This document shows, one piece after another, positions 18,543 to 26,225 of a stretch of DNA of 64,000 nucleotides. The notes beneath the pieces are model-generated. The model saw nothing but the letters and a program-made list of their open reading frames with translations. It made no database searches and was not told where the DNA came from. Source of the stretch: BD2-11 sp965115885 (GTDB lineage Bacteria > Gemmatimonadota > Gemmatimonadetes > Longimicrobiales > Gaopeijiaceae); NCBI GenBank assembly GCA_965115885.1, contig OZ220479.1, positions 1,736,001 through 1,800,000 of the forward strand, read 5' to 3'. Each line of letters starts with the position of its first letter. Position 1 is the stretch's first letter. A program made the position numbers and the translations under genes.

Positions 18543-19352
18543 ATGAAGACAGGAAAAACGCTCCTCCCGTCCCTGCTCCTCTTTCTGTTCGCGGCCACCC
18601 CGACCGCCGCGCAGGAGGTTCCCGACCACGTCGGCTTCACCCGCGTTCTCGCGGACGTCGTTCGCACGCCCCGAGTGGACTACGCCGCCCTCGAGCGCCG
18701 CCGCGCGGATCTGGCCGCCTACCTGGACCGGCTCGAAGGCACCGACGAGGCCGCGCTCGCGTCGGCTCCGCTCGAGGTCCAGCTCGCCTTCTGGATCAAC
18801 GCCTACAACGCCTGCATGCTGCACCGGGTGTCGAACCACTACCCGATCCGCAAGGACGCCGGCTTGGTGGGCTCGGTCCGCAACGCGCTCGCCGGACGTC
18901 CCGACAACTCCGTCTGGCAGATCCGGGACGTGTTCACCGGATCCTTCTGCGGCGTGGCCGGGAAATCGCGCTCCCTGGACGAGATCGAGCACGAGATCGT
19001 CCGGCCCATGGGAGAGCCGCGCATCCACTTCGCGGTCAACTGCGCGGCCGTCAGTTGTCCGCCCCTGGCGGCGGAAGCCTACGACCCCGCGCGGATCGAG
19101 GAGCAGCTCGACCGCGCGGTGCGGGGCTTCGTCGCCAACCCCGAGCACTTCCTCATCGACCGCTCGGGCGACGGGTCGCTCACCCTGAACCGGGTGCTGG
19201 ACTGGTTCGGCGACGACTTCGGCGGCAAGGAGGGATTGCTCGGCTTCTTCGCCGCGTACGTGCCCGACGCCGACGCCGAGTTCCTAGCGCGTCCGGGCGT
19301 CGAGGTGCGCTTCTTCGAATACGACTGGACGCTGAACGACCTCGATCCGTGA
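18543..19352 (+). CDS. DUF547 domain secreted protein
   Basis: 269 residues with a clear Sec signal peptide (basic MKTGK, hydrophobic core, cleavage after PTAAQ). The mature part matches the DUF547 family: VDYAALERRRADLAAYLDRL, AFWINAYNACMLHRV, SLDEIEHEIVRP, HFAVNCAAVSCPPLAAEAY and the C-terminal FFEYDWTLND. Several family members are predicted to have a cysteine-containing active site (the NCAAVSCPPL segment), but the reaction is unknown. The stop overlaps the GTG of the following glycosyltransferase, so the three genes 18543-20679 form one operon. Confidence 0.85.
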   Translation: MKTGKTLLPSLLLFLFAATPTAAQEVPDHVGFTRVLADVVRTPRVDYAALERRRADLAAYLDRLEGTDEAALASAPLEVQLAFWINAYNACMLHRVSNHYPIRKDAGLVGSVRNALAGRPDNSVWQIRDVFTGSFCGVAGKSRSLDEIEHEIVRPMGEPRIHFAVNCAAVSCPPLAAEAYDPARIEEQLDRAVRGFVANPEHFLIDRSGDGSLTLNRVLDWFGDDFGGKEGLLGFFAAYVPDADAEFLARPGVEVRFFEYDWTLNDLDP

Positions 19353-20068
19353 CCGGCGCCACCCTGGGGGTGGTGATCCCGACCGTCGACGAAGCGGCTC
19401 GCCTGCCCGGGCTGCTGGACGATCTCGCCCGGATTCCCCTTCCGCTTCGCATCGCGGTCTCCGACGGAGGCTCGGTCGACGGGACCCTCGACGTGGCGCG
19501 CGCGCACGGCGCCCTCTGCCTGTCCGGTCCCCGGGGGCGCGCCGTCCAGATGAACGCGGGCGCCCGCGTCCTGGACACCCCTTGGCTGCTCTTCCTGCAC
19601 GCCGACTCGAGGCTTTCGAGCGCGTCCCGCGCCGCGCTCGTCTCCGCGCTCGACTCCGGCGTCGGTCCGGCGGCGGCGTACTTTCCGTTTCGCCTGCGCG
19701 GGCGCGGCTGGTTCTGGCGCATGGTCGAGACCACGCAGCGCCTGCGCGAGCGCCTGACCGGGCTCGTGTACGGCGACCAAGGCCTGCTGGTGCGGCGCGA
19801 GCTCTTCGAAGCGGTCGGCGGCTACCCCGAGCTGCCGCTCATGGAGGACGTGGAGATGGTGCGCCGGCTGCGCCGCTCGGGCGGGATCGAACGGCTGGGC
19901 GGTCCCTTGGCGACCAGCTCGAGGACCTACCGGCGGTTCGGAAGATGGAGGATCTGGCTGCGCAACGGGGCGGCCGTCTCCCTGTATCTGGCCGGAGTTC
20001 CTCCCCGACGCCTGTTGCGCTGGTACCCCGAACGCCTTCCGGTTTCGGAAAACGGTCGGAACCGGTGA
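19349..20068 (+). CDS. Family 2 glycosyltransferase (TIGR04283 type)
   Basis: 239-residue GT-A fold enzyme. Signatures are VVIPTVDEAARLPGLL at the N-terminus, SDGGSVDGT for nucleotide-sugar binding, a LHADSRL (Asp-x-Ser-like) metal motif, GDQGLLVRRELFEAVGGYP and LMEDVEMVRRLRR, as in the TIGR04283 family. The acceptor is unknown. The GTG start overlaps the DUF547 stop (GTGA) and the stop overlaps the next gene in the same way. The pairing with a TIGR04282/DUF2064 protein downstream is a recurrent arrangement. C-terminal basic and hydrophobic residues suggest membrane association. Confidence 0.88.
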   Translation: MTGATLGVVIPTVDEAARLPGLLDDLARIPLPLRIAVSDGGSVDGTLDVARAHGALCLSGPRGRAVQMNAGARVLDTPWLLFLHADSRLSSASRAALVSALDSGVGPAAAYFPFRLRGRGWFWRMVETTQRLRERLTGLVYGDQGLLVRRELFEAVGGYPELPLMEDVEMVRRLRRSGGIERLGGPLATSSRTYRRFGRWRIWLRNGAAVSLYLAGVPPRRLLRWYPERLPVSENGRNR

Positions 20069-20679
20069 ACCGGGACGGCGGCCGCACCCTGATCGCCTTC
20101 GCCAAGATGCCCCGGCCGAGGCGGGTCAAGACGCGCTTGGCGGCCGCCATCGGCGACGTCCGGGCCGCGTCGCTGTACCGCGTCTTGGGCCGCCGGGTGC
20201 TGGACGGCGTCCGCGGCGGAGACTACCGCCTGGTCGCCTACGTCGATCCCGCGAACGAGCTGGCCGGGGCGCGCGCGTGGCTGGGAGCGGAGGGCCTCGA
20301 TTTCGAGCCCCAGAGAGGCGACGGTCTGGGCGAGCGCTTGGCCGACGCCTTCCGGCGGGAGTTCGGCGCCGCCGCGCGCGTCTGCGCCATCGGAACCGAC
20401 GCTCCGGCGGTCGACCGCTCCGTCGTCGAACGGGCCTTCGCCGAGCTCGAGACTAGGGATCTGGTGCTGGGCCCCGCGCTGGACGGGGGGTACTACCTGA
20501 TCGGCTCGGACGCGCACCGACCCGAACTCTTCCGCGACGTGCCCTGGAGCACGGAGGAGGTCATGGCGGCGACGCTGGCCCGGGCGCGAGCTCTAGGTCT
20601 TTCCACGGCCGTCCTGGAGCCGTTGTCGGACATCGACACCGTCGAAGACCTGGAGCGGTTCGGCGTTTCGGCGACGTGA
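20065..20679 (+). CDS. TIGR04282/DUF2064 nucleotidyl/glycosyl transferase-like protein
   Basis: 204 residues of the DUF2064 (TIGR04282, arsenosugar-biosynthesis-like glycosyltransferase) family. Motifs are TLIAFAKMPRPRRVKTRLA at the N-terminus (nucleotide-binding loop with KTRL), CAIGTDAPAVDRSVVERAF and LVLGPALDGGYYLIG, with a DIDTVEDLERF tail. The fold is that of GT-A nucleotidyl-sugar enzymes; the substrate is unknown. The GTG at 20065 overlaps the GT2 stop. It ends 62 bp before a strong hairpin that terminates transcription. Confidence 0.86.
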   Translation: MNRDGGRTLIAFAKMPRPRRVKTRLAAAIGDVRAASLYRVLGRRVLDGVRGGDYRLVAYVDPANELAGARAWLGAEGLDFEPQRGDGLGERLADAFRREFGAAARVCAIGTDAPAVDRSVVERAFAELETRDLVLGPALDGGYYLIGSDAHRPELFRDVPWSTEEVMAATLARARALGLSTAVLEPLSDIDTVEDLERFGVSAT

Positions 20680-20740
20680 CGGGACCGTCCCCGGCGTCTA
20701 CGGCGTCGGAGACGGCCCTCCCGGGCGCGAACGCGAAAAC

Positions 20741-20771
20741 GTCCGCCCCGGCGATCGGCGCCGGGGCGGAC
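20741..20771. terminator. bidirectional hairpin between convergent genes
   Basis: A perfect 13-bp inverted repeat (GTCCGCCCCGGCG and its complement) with a five-base loop sits between the convergent DUF2064 gene and the outer-membrane protein gene. Reading the minus strand, the stem is followed by GTTTTCG, a short T run. Reading plus, no T run follows. It most likely ends the minus-strand transcript and may block the plus one. Confidence 0.7.
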
Positions 20772-20795
20772 GTTCCGTTCCGGGCGAGGGCGTCT

Positions 20796-22199
20796 TCAGC
20801 CGCGCACCCGCGCCGGCGGCTCGTACGGCTGCCACCGCCCGGGGGTCACGGGAACGTAGATCGTCGGAACCGGATCCTCTCCCGTCGAGGCGGACTCGGC
20901 GAAGACCGGAACGCCCATCCACTCGCCGACGCGCGTGATGGTGGCGCAGTCCAAGCTCGTCTCTCCGCCCACCTTCTCGTACGGGTTTTCCGCGTATTCG
21001 ATCTCGCTGCCGTCGTTGAACCATTCGGCGTCCCCCGCGTACGCGCCGCCCAGCGCCTCCAGAGAAATCACTTCCGCGCCGTCCGGGGTGAGCATCACCG
21101 TGCCGCTCTCGCCCGTCGCCAGGCACAGGGTCCGCGCCACGCCGAGGTCGACCGGGACCTCGGTGGTGCGCTCGACGACGACCGTGTCCGGCGGCGGCGC
21201 CGGAAGCTGGACGGGCTCCGGACGCTCCAGCAATTCGGGTCGACACAGCGGACCGTCGGCGGGACAGAGCGCCAGCGAGGCCATCAGCCCGAAGCGGGAG
21301 CTGCGGTACGTGGTGGAGTTCTCGGCGTTCTGGATCCCGAGCACGTAGGCGCCGACCCGAATCCCGCCGACGTCCAGTTGCAACCCGGTGTTGACGTCCC
21401 ACCCGTCGTACTCGCCCATGAGGTTCAGCAACACGCTCCGGGAAAGCTGGACGTGCAGGGCGGTCGCGGCGAGCCATCCGCCCGAATAGCGCCTGCCGTA
21501 CCAGCCGAGCTCGCTTCCGCCTCCGCCGAACATCCCCATTCCGTATCCCAGCCCGAAGGTCAGGTCGTGCTCGGGCAGGGCGTCGCTGTCGACGCCGGCC
21601 ATCTGGAAGGTCGCCATCGCGTAGGGAGAGAAATTCGTCGACAGATCGTCGACCAAGCCTCCTTCGTACTCGCCGTAGAGCCGGATGTCGGGGAATCCCA
21701 GGCGGGACGGCATGTAGTCGCGGGTCTCGTCGGCGAAGGAAGGTCCGGTCACGAAGCGCGCGCCCACCGCCAATCCGAATCCGGCCGCCTCCGGGTCGAT
21801 CAGCGAGACCCGGCCGAACGCGCCGACCATGTTCCCGCCCTGTTCGGCGTCGGAAAAGTTCTGGAAGGAGGCGCCGAGCTCGACGCGGTCGAAGAGACCG
21901 ATCGCGACGGACGCGTCCTGAAGCCACTGGCTCCACTCGCCCGAGAGACGGCCCTTCTCGATTCCCCTGCGGGAAATGAGCACCCGGTCGTCCACGCTGA
22001 TTCCGAACCCCGAGTAGGTGCCCGTGATCGCCAGGTGCGGGAGCGTCGACGCGGCGGGGACGTTGAAGAACCCGGAACCGTACCGCAACGTGCTGGGCAT
22101 TTTGGTGCCTTGGCCGCGAAGCGGTTGCGCCTGAACGAGGCCGATCAGCGCCACGGCGGACAAAGCCATCCACGATCGCGAAGCGGTGCGTCCTCTCAT
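20796..22199 (-). CDS. Probable outer-membrane beta-barrel protein with extracellular/periplasmic tail
   Basis: 467 residues from ATG 22199. A signal peptide (RSWMALSAVALIGLVQAQP) is followed by about 290 residues of alternating aromatic and glycine-rich strands (GYGMGMFGGGGSELGWYGRR, GFGLAVGARFVTGPSF, VLLNLMGEYDGWDVNTGLQL) typical of a transmembrane barrel or porin-like protein. A proline-rich linker near 330 (ERPEPVQLPAPPPDTVVVE) leads to a globular C-terminal region of unknown role ending WQPYEPP. No family was recognised by name. Gemmatimonadota-type genomes carry many such lineage-specific barrels. It has its own promoter candidate at 22295-22323. Confidence 0.65.
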   Translation of the reverse strand: MRGRTASRSWMALSAVALIGLVQAQPLRGQGTKMPSTLRYGSGFFNVPAASTLPHLAITGTYSGFGISVDDRVLISRRGIEKGRLSGEWSQWLQDASVAIGLFDRVELGASFQNFSDAEQGGNMVGAFGRVSLIDPEAAGFGLAVGARFVTGPSFADETRDYMPSRLGFPDIRLYGEYEGGLVDDLSTNFSPYAMATFQMAGVDSDALPEHDLTFGLGYGMGMFGGGGSELGWYGRRYSGGWLAATALHVQLSRSVLLNLMGEYDGWDVNTGLQLDVGGIRVGAYVLGIQNAENSTTYRSSRFGLMASLALCPADGPLCRPELLERPEPVQLPAPPPDTVVVERTTEVPVDLGVARTLCLATGESGTVMLTPDGAEVISLEALGGAYAGDAEWFNDGSEIEYAENPYEKVGGETSLDCATITRVGEWMGVPVFAESASTGEDPVPTIYVPVTPGRWQPYEPPARVRG

Positions 22200-22294
22200 C
22201 GTGCGTACTCTCCAAAGCGGTTGTCGAAGGCGCGCCCGGCGCGTGCCGGATGACCGCCCGGAAGCGCACCGGCGCGAAAACGTCAGCTGTACCA

Positions 22295-22323
22295 ACTATA
22301 GCCTCCGCAGGTTCGGAAAGCCA
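22295..22323 (-). promoter_or_regulatory. candidate promoter of the outer-membrane protein gene
   Basis: On the minus strand TGGCTT (22318-22323) and TATAGT (22295-22300) are separated by 17 nt, in a locally AT-rich patch 95 bp upstream of the ATG at 22199. The -10 is good and the -35 is weak. Confidence 0.4.
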
Positions 22324-22366
22324 GCGAACGGCCGCCCGACAACGCTCGGCGAGCCTTGCGCTTCGT

Positions 22367-22600
22367 TCACTCCCCTTCCCGCCCGTTCTCCAGCTTCCGG
22401 ATCCGCCGACCGATGGAGACGATCCAACCCATGATCAGGAGCCATGCCAGCGCGTAGGCGACGAAGACGAGCCGGTACGGCCGGAGCGACTGCTGGGCGA
22501 GCGCTTCCGCGCCCGCCTGGGCGAGAGCGGGCGCCGCCGGGATCAGCAACGCGGCCAGAAGGGCGATTCCGAATCGGAGGCGGAGCATGTGCGTGTACAT
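22367..22600 (-). CDS. CcmD-like small membrane protein
   Basis: 77 residues. The first 27 form a signal-like hydrophobic segment ending APALAQ. A second membrane helix spans about 43-63 (YRLVFVAYALAWLLIMGWI), followed by a basic-charged IGRRIRKLENGREGE tail. The short YxLxFVAYxxxWLLxxGWxxxxGRRIRxLE pattern is that of CcmD-family haem-exporter accessory peptides. The ATG at 22600 has AGAAGAG upstream. A second ATG four codons later is possible. No other ccm gene is in view, so this is an orphan copy at the edge of the accessory region, and the assignment is by pattern only. Confidence 0.6.
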   Translation of the reverse strand: MYTHMLRLRFGIALLAALLIPAAPALAQAGAEALAQQSLRPYRLVFVAYALAWLLIMGWIVSIGRRIRKLENGREGE

Positions 22601-22737
22601 GTGCGATCTCTTCTGGAAGTTTCGGGAGCATGCCCGGCCCGGTGGACGGTGCCCGGCCGCGCCGCATCGCGGCGGACCTGCCAGCGGAGCGTCGAATCGA
22701 GGTGCCGCTGGAAGCGCGGATCGTTCCGGGCGCCGGA

Positions 22738-25700
22738 TCATTTTCTCGCGAGCTTGAGTCCCGGCGCCACCTCGCCGAGGATCCCGTCGGCCCGTTCGCC
22801 GCGTTCGTCCGCCAGCTCGCCGCGCGCGCTCACCCGCACATCGAACCTCAACTCGGCCGAGCCGACCGCGCGCAGAAGCTCGGGCACGCGATCGAGCAGA
22901 TCCTGCATCTGCGCGTGATCGAGGGCGACGGAATCGGGGGGAACCGGAGCGCCTGGCGGCCGGATGGGAGGATCCGAGCCGGGCGGGATGGCGGTGGCGG
23001 CTTCCGGTTTCTCCAGGATCACCTTGGGGGCTTGGTCGTAGGTGCACTCGACCGGTCCGCTGCCCTGCGGCCGGACAAGCCATCGGGCGTCGACCGCAGC
23101 GGAGATTCCCTCGCGCACCGCGCCCCACGGGACCGCGGCGGAGCGTTTCCGGCAGAGCGCTTGGGTCAGAGCGAGACCGTTGGTCCGGTTCTCGGACCAG
23201 GCATCCGGCAGAGCCTCTCGGGCGAGGTCCTGGGGGGCCACCCGTTCCGGAGGGGCGCGCAACTCGGCGCCCGGCTGGAGGGTCCCGACGGGAACCGGCT
23301 CCTTCCACGCCGTCGCGGGCGGGTTCGTGACCCAGAGCGTCCCGTCCTCGACCGCCTCGGTCACCGCCTGCAACACCGCGTCGCGGGGGCAGGCCGGGAT
23401 CGGCAAGCGGTCTTCGTAGCCTTCTCTCGCGACGGTCGCGACATGTCCGCCGGCGAAGTACTCGATCAGCTTCTCGACGGCCAGGGGCTCGAAATCCTCC
23501 TCGCTTCCGGAAACCCACAGTCCGGGCAGCTCTCCGGGCTCGAGGAGAGAGGGATTCAGACGGGCGAGCCGCGCCTTGGCGGGCAGGACGATCTCGAGCT
23601 GGTCGTCGTCCGCCGCCACGGACTCGACGTCTTCCCGCCACCAGGTCCGGGCGCTTCCGTCGGGACGTTTCAACCGAGCCGCGAACAGCCCGCCGCGCAC
23701 GCCGCCGAGAACGGTGCCGGTCACCAACTCGGGTCTGAGCACTTTCGGCAACCGGGGATAGCGGGCGAAGGATTCGCTCAGCTGGCTGGCGAGACGGGCT
23801 TCGTCGTCCCGTTCCCAGAGGTCGTACGGTCCGCCCGGCAGGAGCGCCTCGGGGTTGAGGGGCGTGTCCACGATCCGGGCCTTCCTGTGGTTCTTGATCT
23901 CCTCGAAGAGGGGTCGGTCGCTCCCGGGAAGCTTGAAGGCGCGCACTCGATTGCGCTCGTCGACCGTCACGGCGATTCCGTAGGCTTGCCGGACCACTCC
24001 GGAAAGCTCCGCCGCCGCCGCCCGGACGTGTCTGCGCAGGCGCTCGCGGCGGACGGGGTCGATCCGGCGCGCGGCGAGGTGCGTCTGCACGACCTCCCAG
24101 CCCAGAAGGCTCCGCGCCTTGCTGCGGGCGGCGTCCGCTCCCTCGGGGGACGGTACCGCCAGCACCACGGCGTTGCGGTAGGCGCGCGGCCTGTCGGAGC
24201 CGGCGGCGCGGTCGAGAAAGCTGCGGGCCGCCTTGCTGGGCTTGCCGGAGGACGATGTCGCATCCAGCCCGAGGACGGCGAAGCGGAAGCGAACCGTGTC
24301 TTCCACGTCGCCGGGCGAACGGGGCAGTTTGTGCACCTGGGCGCCGGCGGCGGCGGCGGCGGCGCCGCTCCAAAGGCTGGCGGTCTTGCGGATTTCCGCT
24401 CCGAGGCGTTCGTCCACCGCTTCCGCGGCGACTTGGTCTTTGCACGCCTCGTCGTGCATTTGGCGCAAATTGGGCGCGTTGCCGAGACGCCACGTCCCGG
24501 GCAGACCGTGGGCGTCCCCGGATCGGGCGTCCTCGTCCTCGTCGTCCAGAAACCAGGACGTGTCGCGCCACCGTCGGAGCCCCTTTCGCAGCTCGATGAG
24601 GTCGGGCCCGGCGCTTCCCACGAGTCGGAGCAACTGGTTGGTTCTCGCCTTCCACCCCGGCGGCTGGGAGTGGAGGAAGACGGCGGCAACCGCCTGTTCC
24701 AGCTCCCGGAAGGCGCCCAGGGAAGGAAATTCCTCCTGGGCCTCGCGGGCTTTCTCCATCTCCTTCTCGAGCAGCGGGACCCAGTCCGTCGTCTTTCCCC
24801 TCACCGTCTCCTTGGTCGCGATCCCGGCGAGCTCCCGGATCGCCTCGGAAACGGTACCCGTCCCGGGCTCGTTCAGCAGAACGGCCGGTCCGACCAGCGG
24901 GTTGGGATCTTTCCACGCCTCCGCGTCCCGGAGCGCGATGGCCAGCGTCCTCAGGATGCCGCGCGTCCGCTGGAACCCCTCGATCCCCGTCCATCGGGTG
25001 TAGAACACGTCCGTCAGGTCGGGGTGGAAGGGGAAGTTCGCCAGAAAGCGCTTTTCCGCACGACCTCGTTCGCGCTTCGTGGTCTCGTCGATCCCGGCGA
25101 TTCCCTTCACGACGCCGATCGCGTGCGGGCGGAGCGACGTCGGATTCTCGATGCTGCCGGGCTCGAAGAACCGGCGCCGCAGCACCTCCGCCACATCGCC
25201 CTTCCCCACCGGCTGAATCCCTTCCTCGCGCTGACGCTGAAAGACGTTGGCCAGATCGCGCAGCACCCTTTTTCCCGCTTCGTCGCCCGTCTTCTCGGGT
25301 TCGGTTGCGAGCAACGAGGCCACGATGGCGGTCCGGTCCACCTTGGCGACCGCCTGCGCGAGGGCCTGAAAGAAGTACTGCAACCTGTCCACCCACGCCT
25401 GGTCCAGGGCGTTCTTCGCGCGGGCGTACATCATCACCTCGTCGAGCAGGATCAGCGTCGCGCGACCGTCGGCCTTCTGCTGACGTTCGATCACCTCGAC
25501 CAGAAGCGGCTCGGCGGGCGGCGTGTCGCGTTCGTTGGCGGCGTCGCCGTCTCGCAGAACCCGGAGCCCTTCGACTCCCGCAAGCTGGAAGGCGAGGACG
25601 CTCCACGGATGCCGCAGCGTACGGGTCTCGCCGCCCGGGCCGCGCACATCCTTGACCCCTTTCTCCACGTCGATCTTGTCGAAGCAAAGCGCCGCGGTCG

Positions 25701-26085
25701 CGGCTTGGGGGAGGGCCCCGTCCGCGTGCCCGCGGAATTCGCGGACCGCCTCGAGGTCGGGAAGCCGATCCGGGTCCTGGAAGAGGTGGTGCAGGGCGAT
25801 GAGCGTGTGCGTCTTGCCGCCGCCATAGGTCAGCTCCAACTGGCGGACGGCCTTGTCGCTCCTGCCCGCCAGCCGCGTCGCCACGTCCCGGACCAAGTCG
25901 CGGAGCGCCAAGGTCGGATACGTCAGAGCGAAGAATTTCTCGGGATCTTCGTACAGCGGACGCCGACCGGCCCGGCTCGCGACTTCGTGGAGATCCGCGG
26001 CGAACTGGGAGAGCGACAGCTCTCCGGTGCGCAACTCGGCCTTGAGCGCTACGGCGTGGTGCCAGGGAGCGGGAGCGGAGGGCAT
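22738..26085 (-). CDS. DUF499 family ATPase
   Basis: 1115 residues. A Walker-A-like TYGGGKTHTLIALHH at 86-100 is characteristic of DUF499 (a GGGKTH loop in place of GxxGxGK), with LILLDEVMMYA near 216 as Walker B. The N-terminal SLSQFAADLHEV and EKFFALTYPT regions and later HPDLTDVFYTRW match the same family. DUF499 ATPases are commonly encoded beside DUF1156 DNA methylases, often with DUF3780 and a PLD-type helicase, in islands thought to be defence or restriction systems. Here only the methylase neighbour is present, 140 bp upstream on the same strand, and it is broken. The ATPase itself looks full-length, with no frameshift. Confidence 0.85.
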   Translation of the reverse strand: MPSAPAPWHHAVALKAELRTGELSLSQFAADLHEVASRAGRRPLYEDPEKFFALTYPTLALRDLVRDVATRLAGRSDKAVRQLELTYGGGKTHTLIALHHLFQDPDRLPDLEAVREFRGHADGALPQAATAALCFDKIDVEKGVKDVRGPGGETRTLRHPWSVLAFQLAGVEGLRVLRDGDAANERDTPPAEPLLVEVIERQQKADGRATLILLDEVMMYARAKNALDQAWVDRLQYFFQALAQAVAKVDRTAIVASLLATEPEKTGDEAGKRVLRDLANVFQRQREEGIQPVGKGDVAEVLRRRFFEPGSIENPTSLRPHAIGVVKGIAGIDETTKRERGRAEKRFLANFPFHPDLTDVFYTRWTGIEGFQRTRGILRTLAIALRDAEAWKDPNPLVGPAVLLNEPGTGTVSEAIRELAGIATKETVRGKTTDWVPLLEKEMEKAREAQEEFPSLGAFRELEQAVAAVFLHSQPPGWKARTNQLLRLVGSAGPDLIELRKGLRRWRDTSWFLDDEDEDARSGDAHGLPGTWRLGNAPNLRQMHDEACKDQVAAEAVDERLGAEIRKTASLWSGAAAAAAGAQVHKLPRSPGDVEDTVRFRFAVLGLDATSSSGKPSKAARSFLDRAAGSDRPRAYRNAVVLAVPSPEGADAARSKARSLLGWEVVQTHLAARRIDPVRRERLRRHVRAAAAELSGVVRQAYGIAVTVDERNRVRAFKLPGSDRPLFEEIKNHRKARIVDTPLNPEALLPGGPYDLWERDDEARLASQLSESFARYPRLPKVLRPELVTGTVLGGVRGGLFAARLKRPDGSARTWWREDVESVAADDDQLEIVLPAKARLARLNPSLLEPGELPGLWVSGSEEDFEPLAVEKLIEYFAGGHVATVAREGYEDRLPIPACPRDAVLQAVTEAVEDGTLWVTNPPATAWKEPVPVGTLQPGAELRAPPERVAPQDLAREALPDAWSENRTNGLALTQALCRKRSAAVPWGAVREGISAAVDARWLVRPQGSGPVECTYDQAPKVILEKPEAATAIPPGSDPPIRPPGAPVPPDSVALDHAQMQDLLDRVPELLRAVGSAELRFDVRVSARGELADERGERADGILGEVAPGLKLARK

Positions 26086-26225
26086 GGCGGGTGCTGGACT
26101 CGGTTGGGATCGGGAGAGGGCGCTCTCGGGATGGCGTGGACGGCGACGAACCCGGCCTAGAGCGGACGGGCGGCTTGGACCCGACCCTGCCGCTCCGGCA
26201 ATCTACCGGGTGCGGTCGGCGCCTC

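Noticed and set aside
12783..19148. A 2121-codon open frame antisense to the helicase gene
   Set aside because: It runs opposite the helicase gene; composition is dominated by Arg, His, Pro and Asp as expected for the complement of GC-rich codons, with no motif. Similar long frames at 8965-12882 (plus), 13922-20068 (plus) and 22367-26160 were rejected for the same reason.
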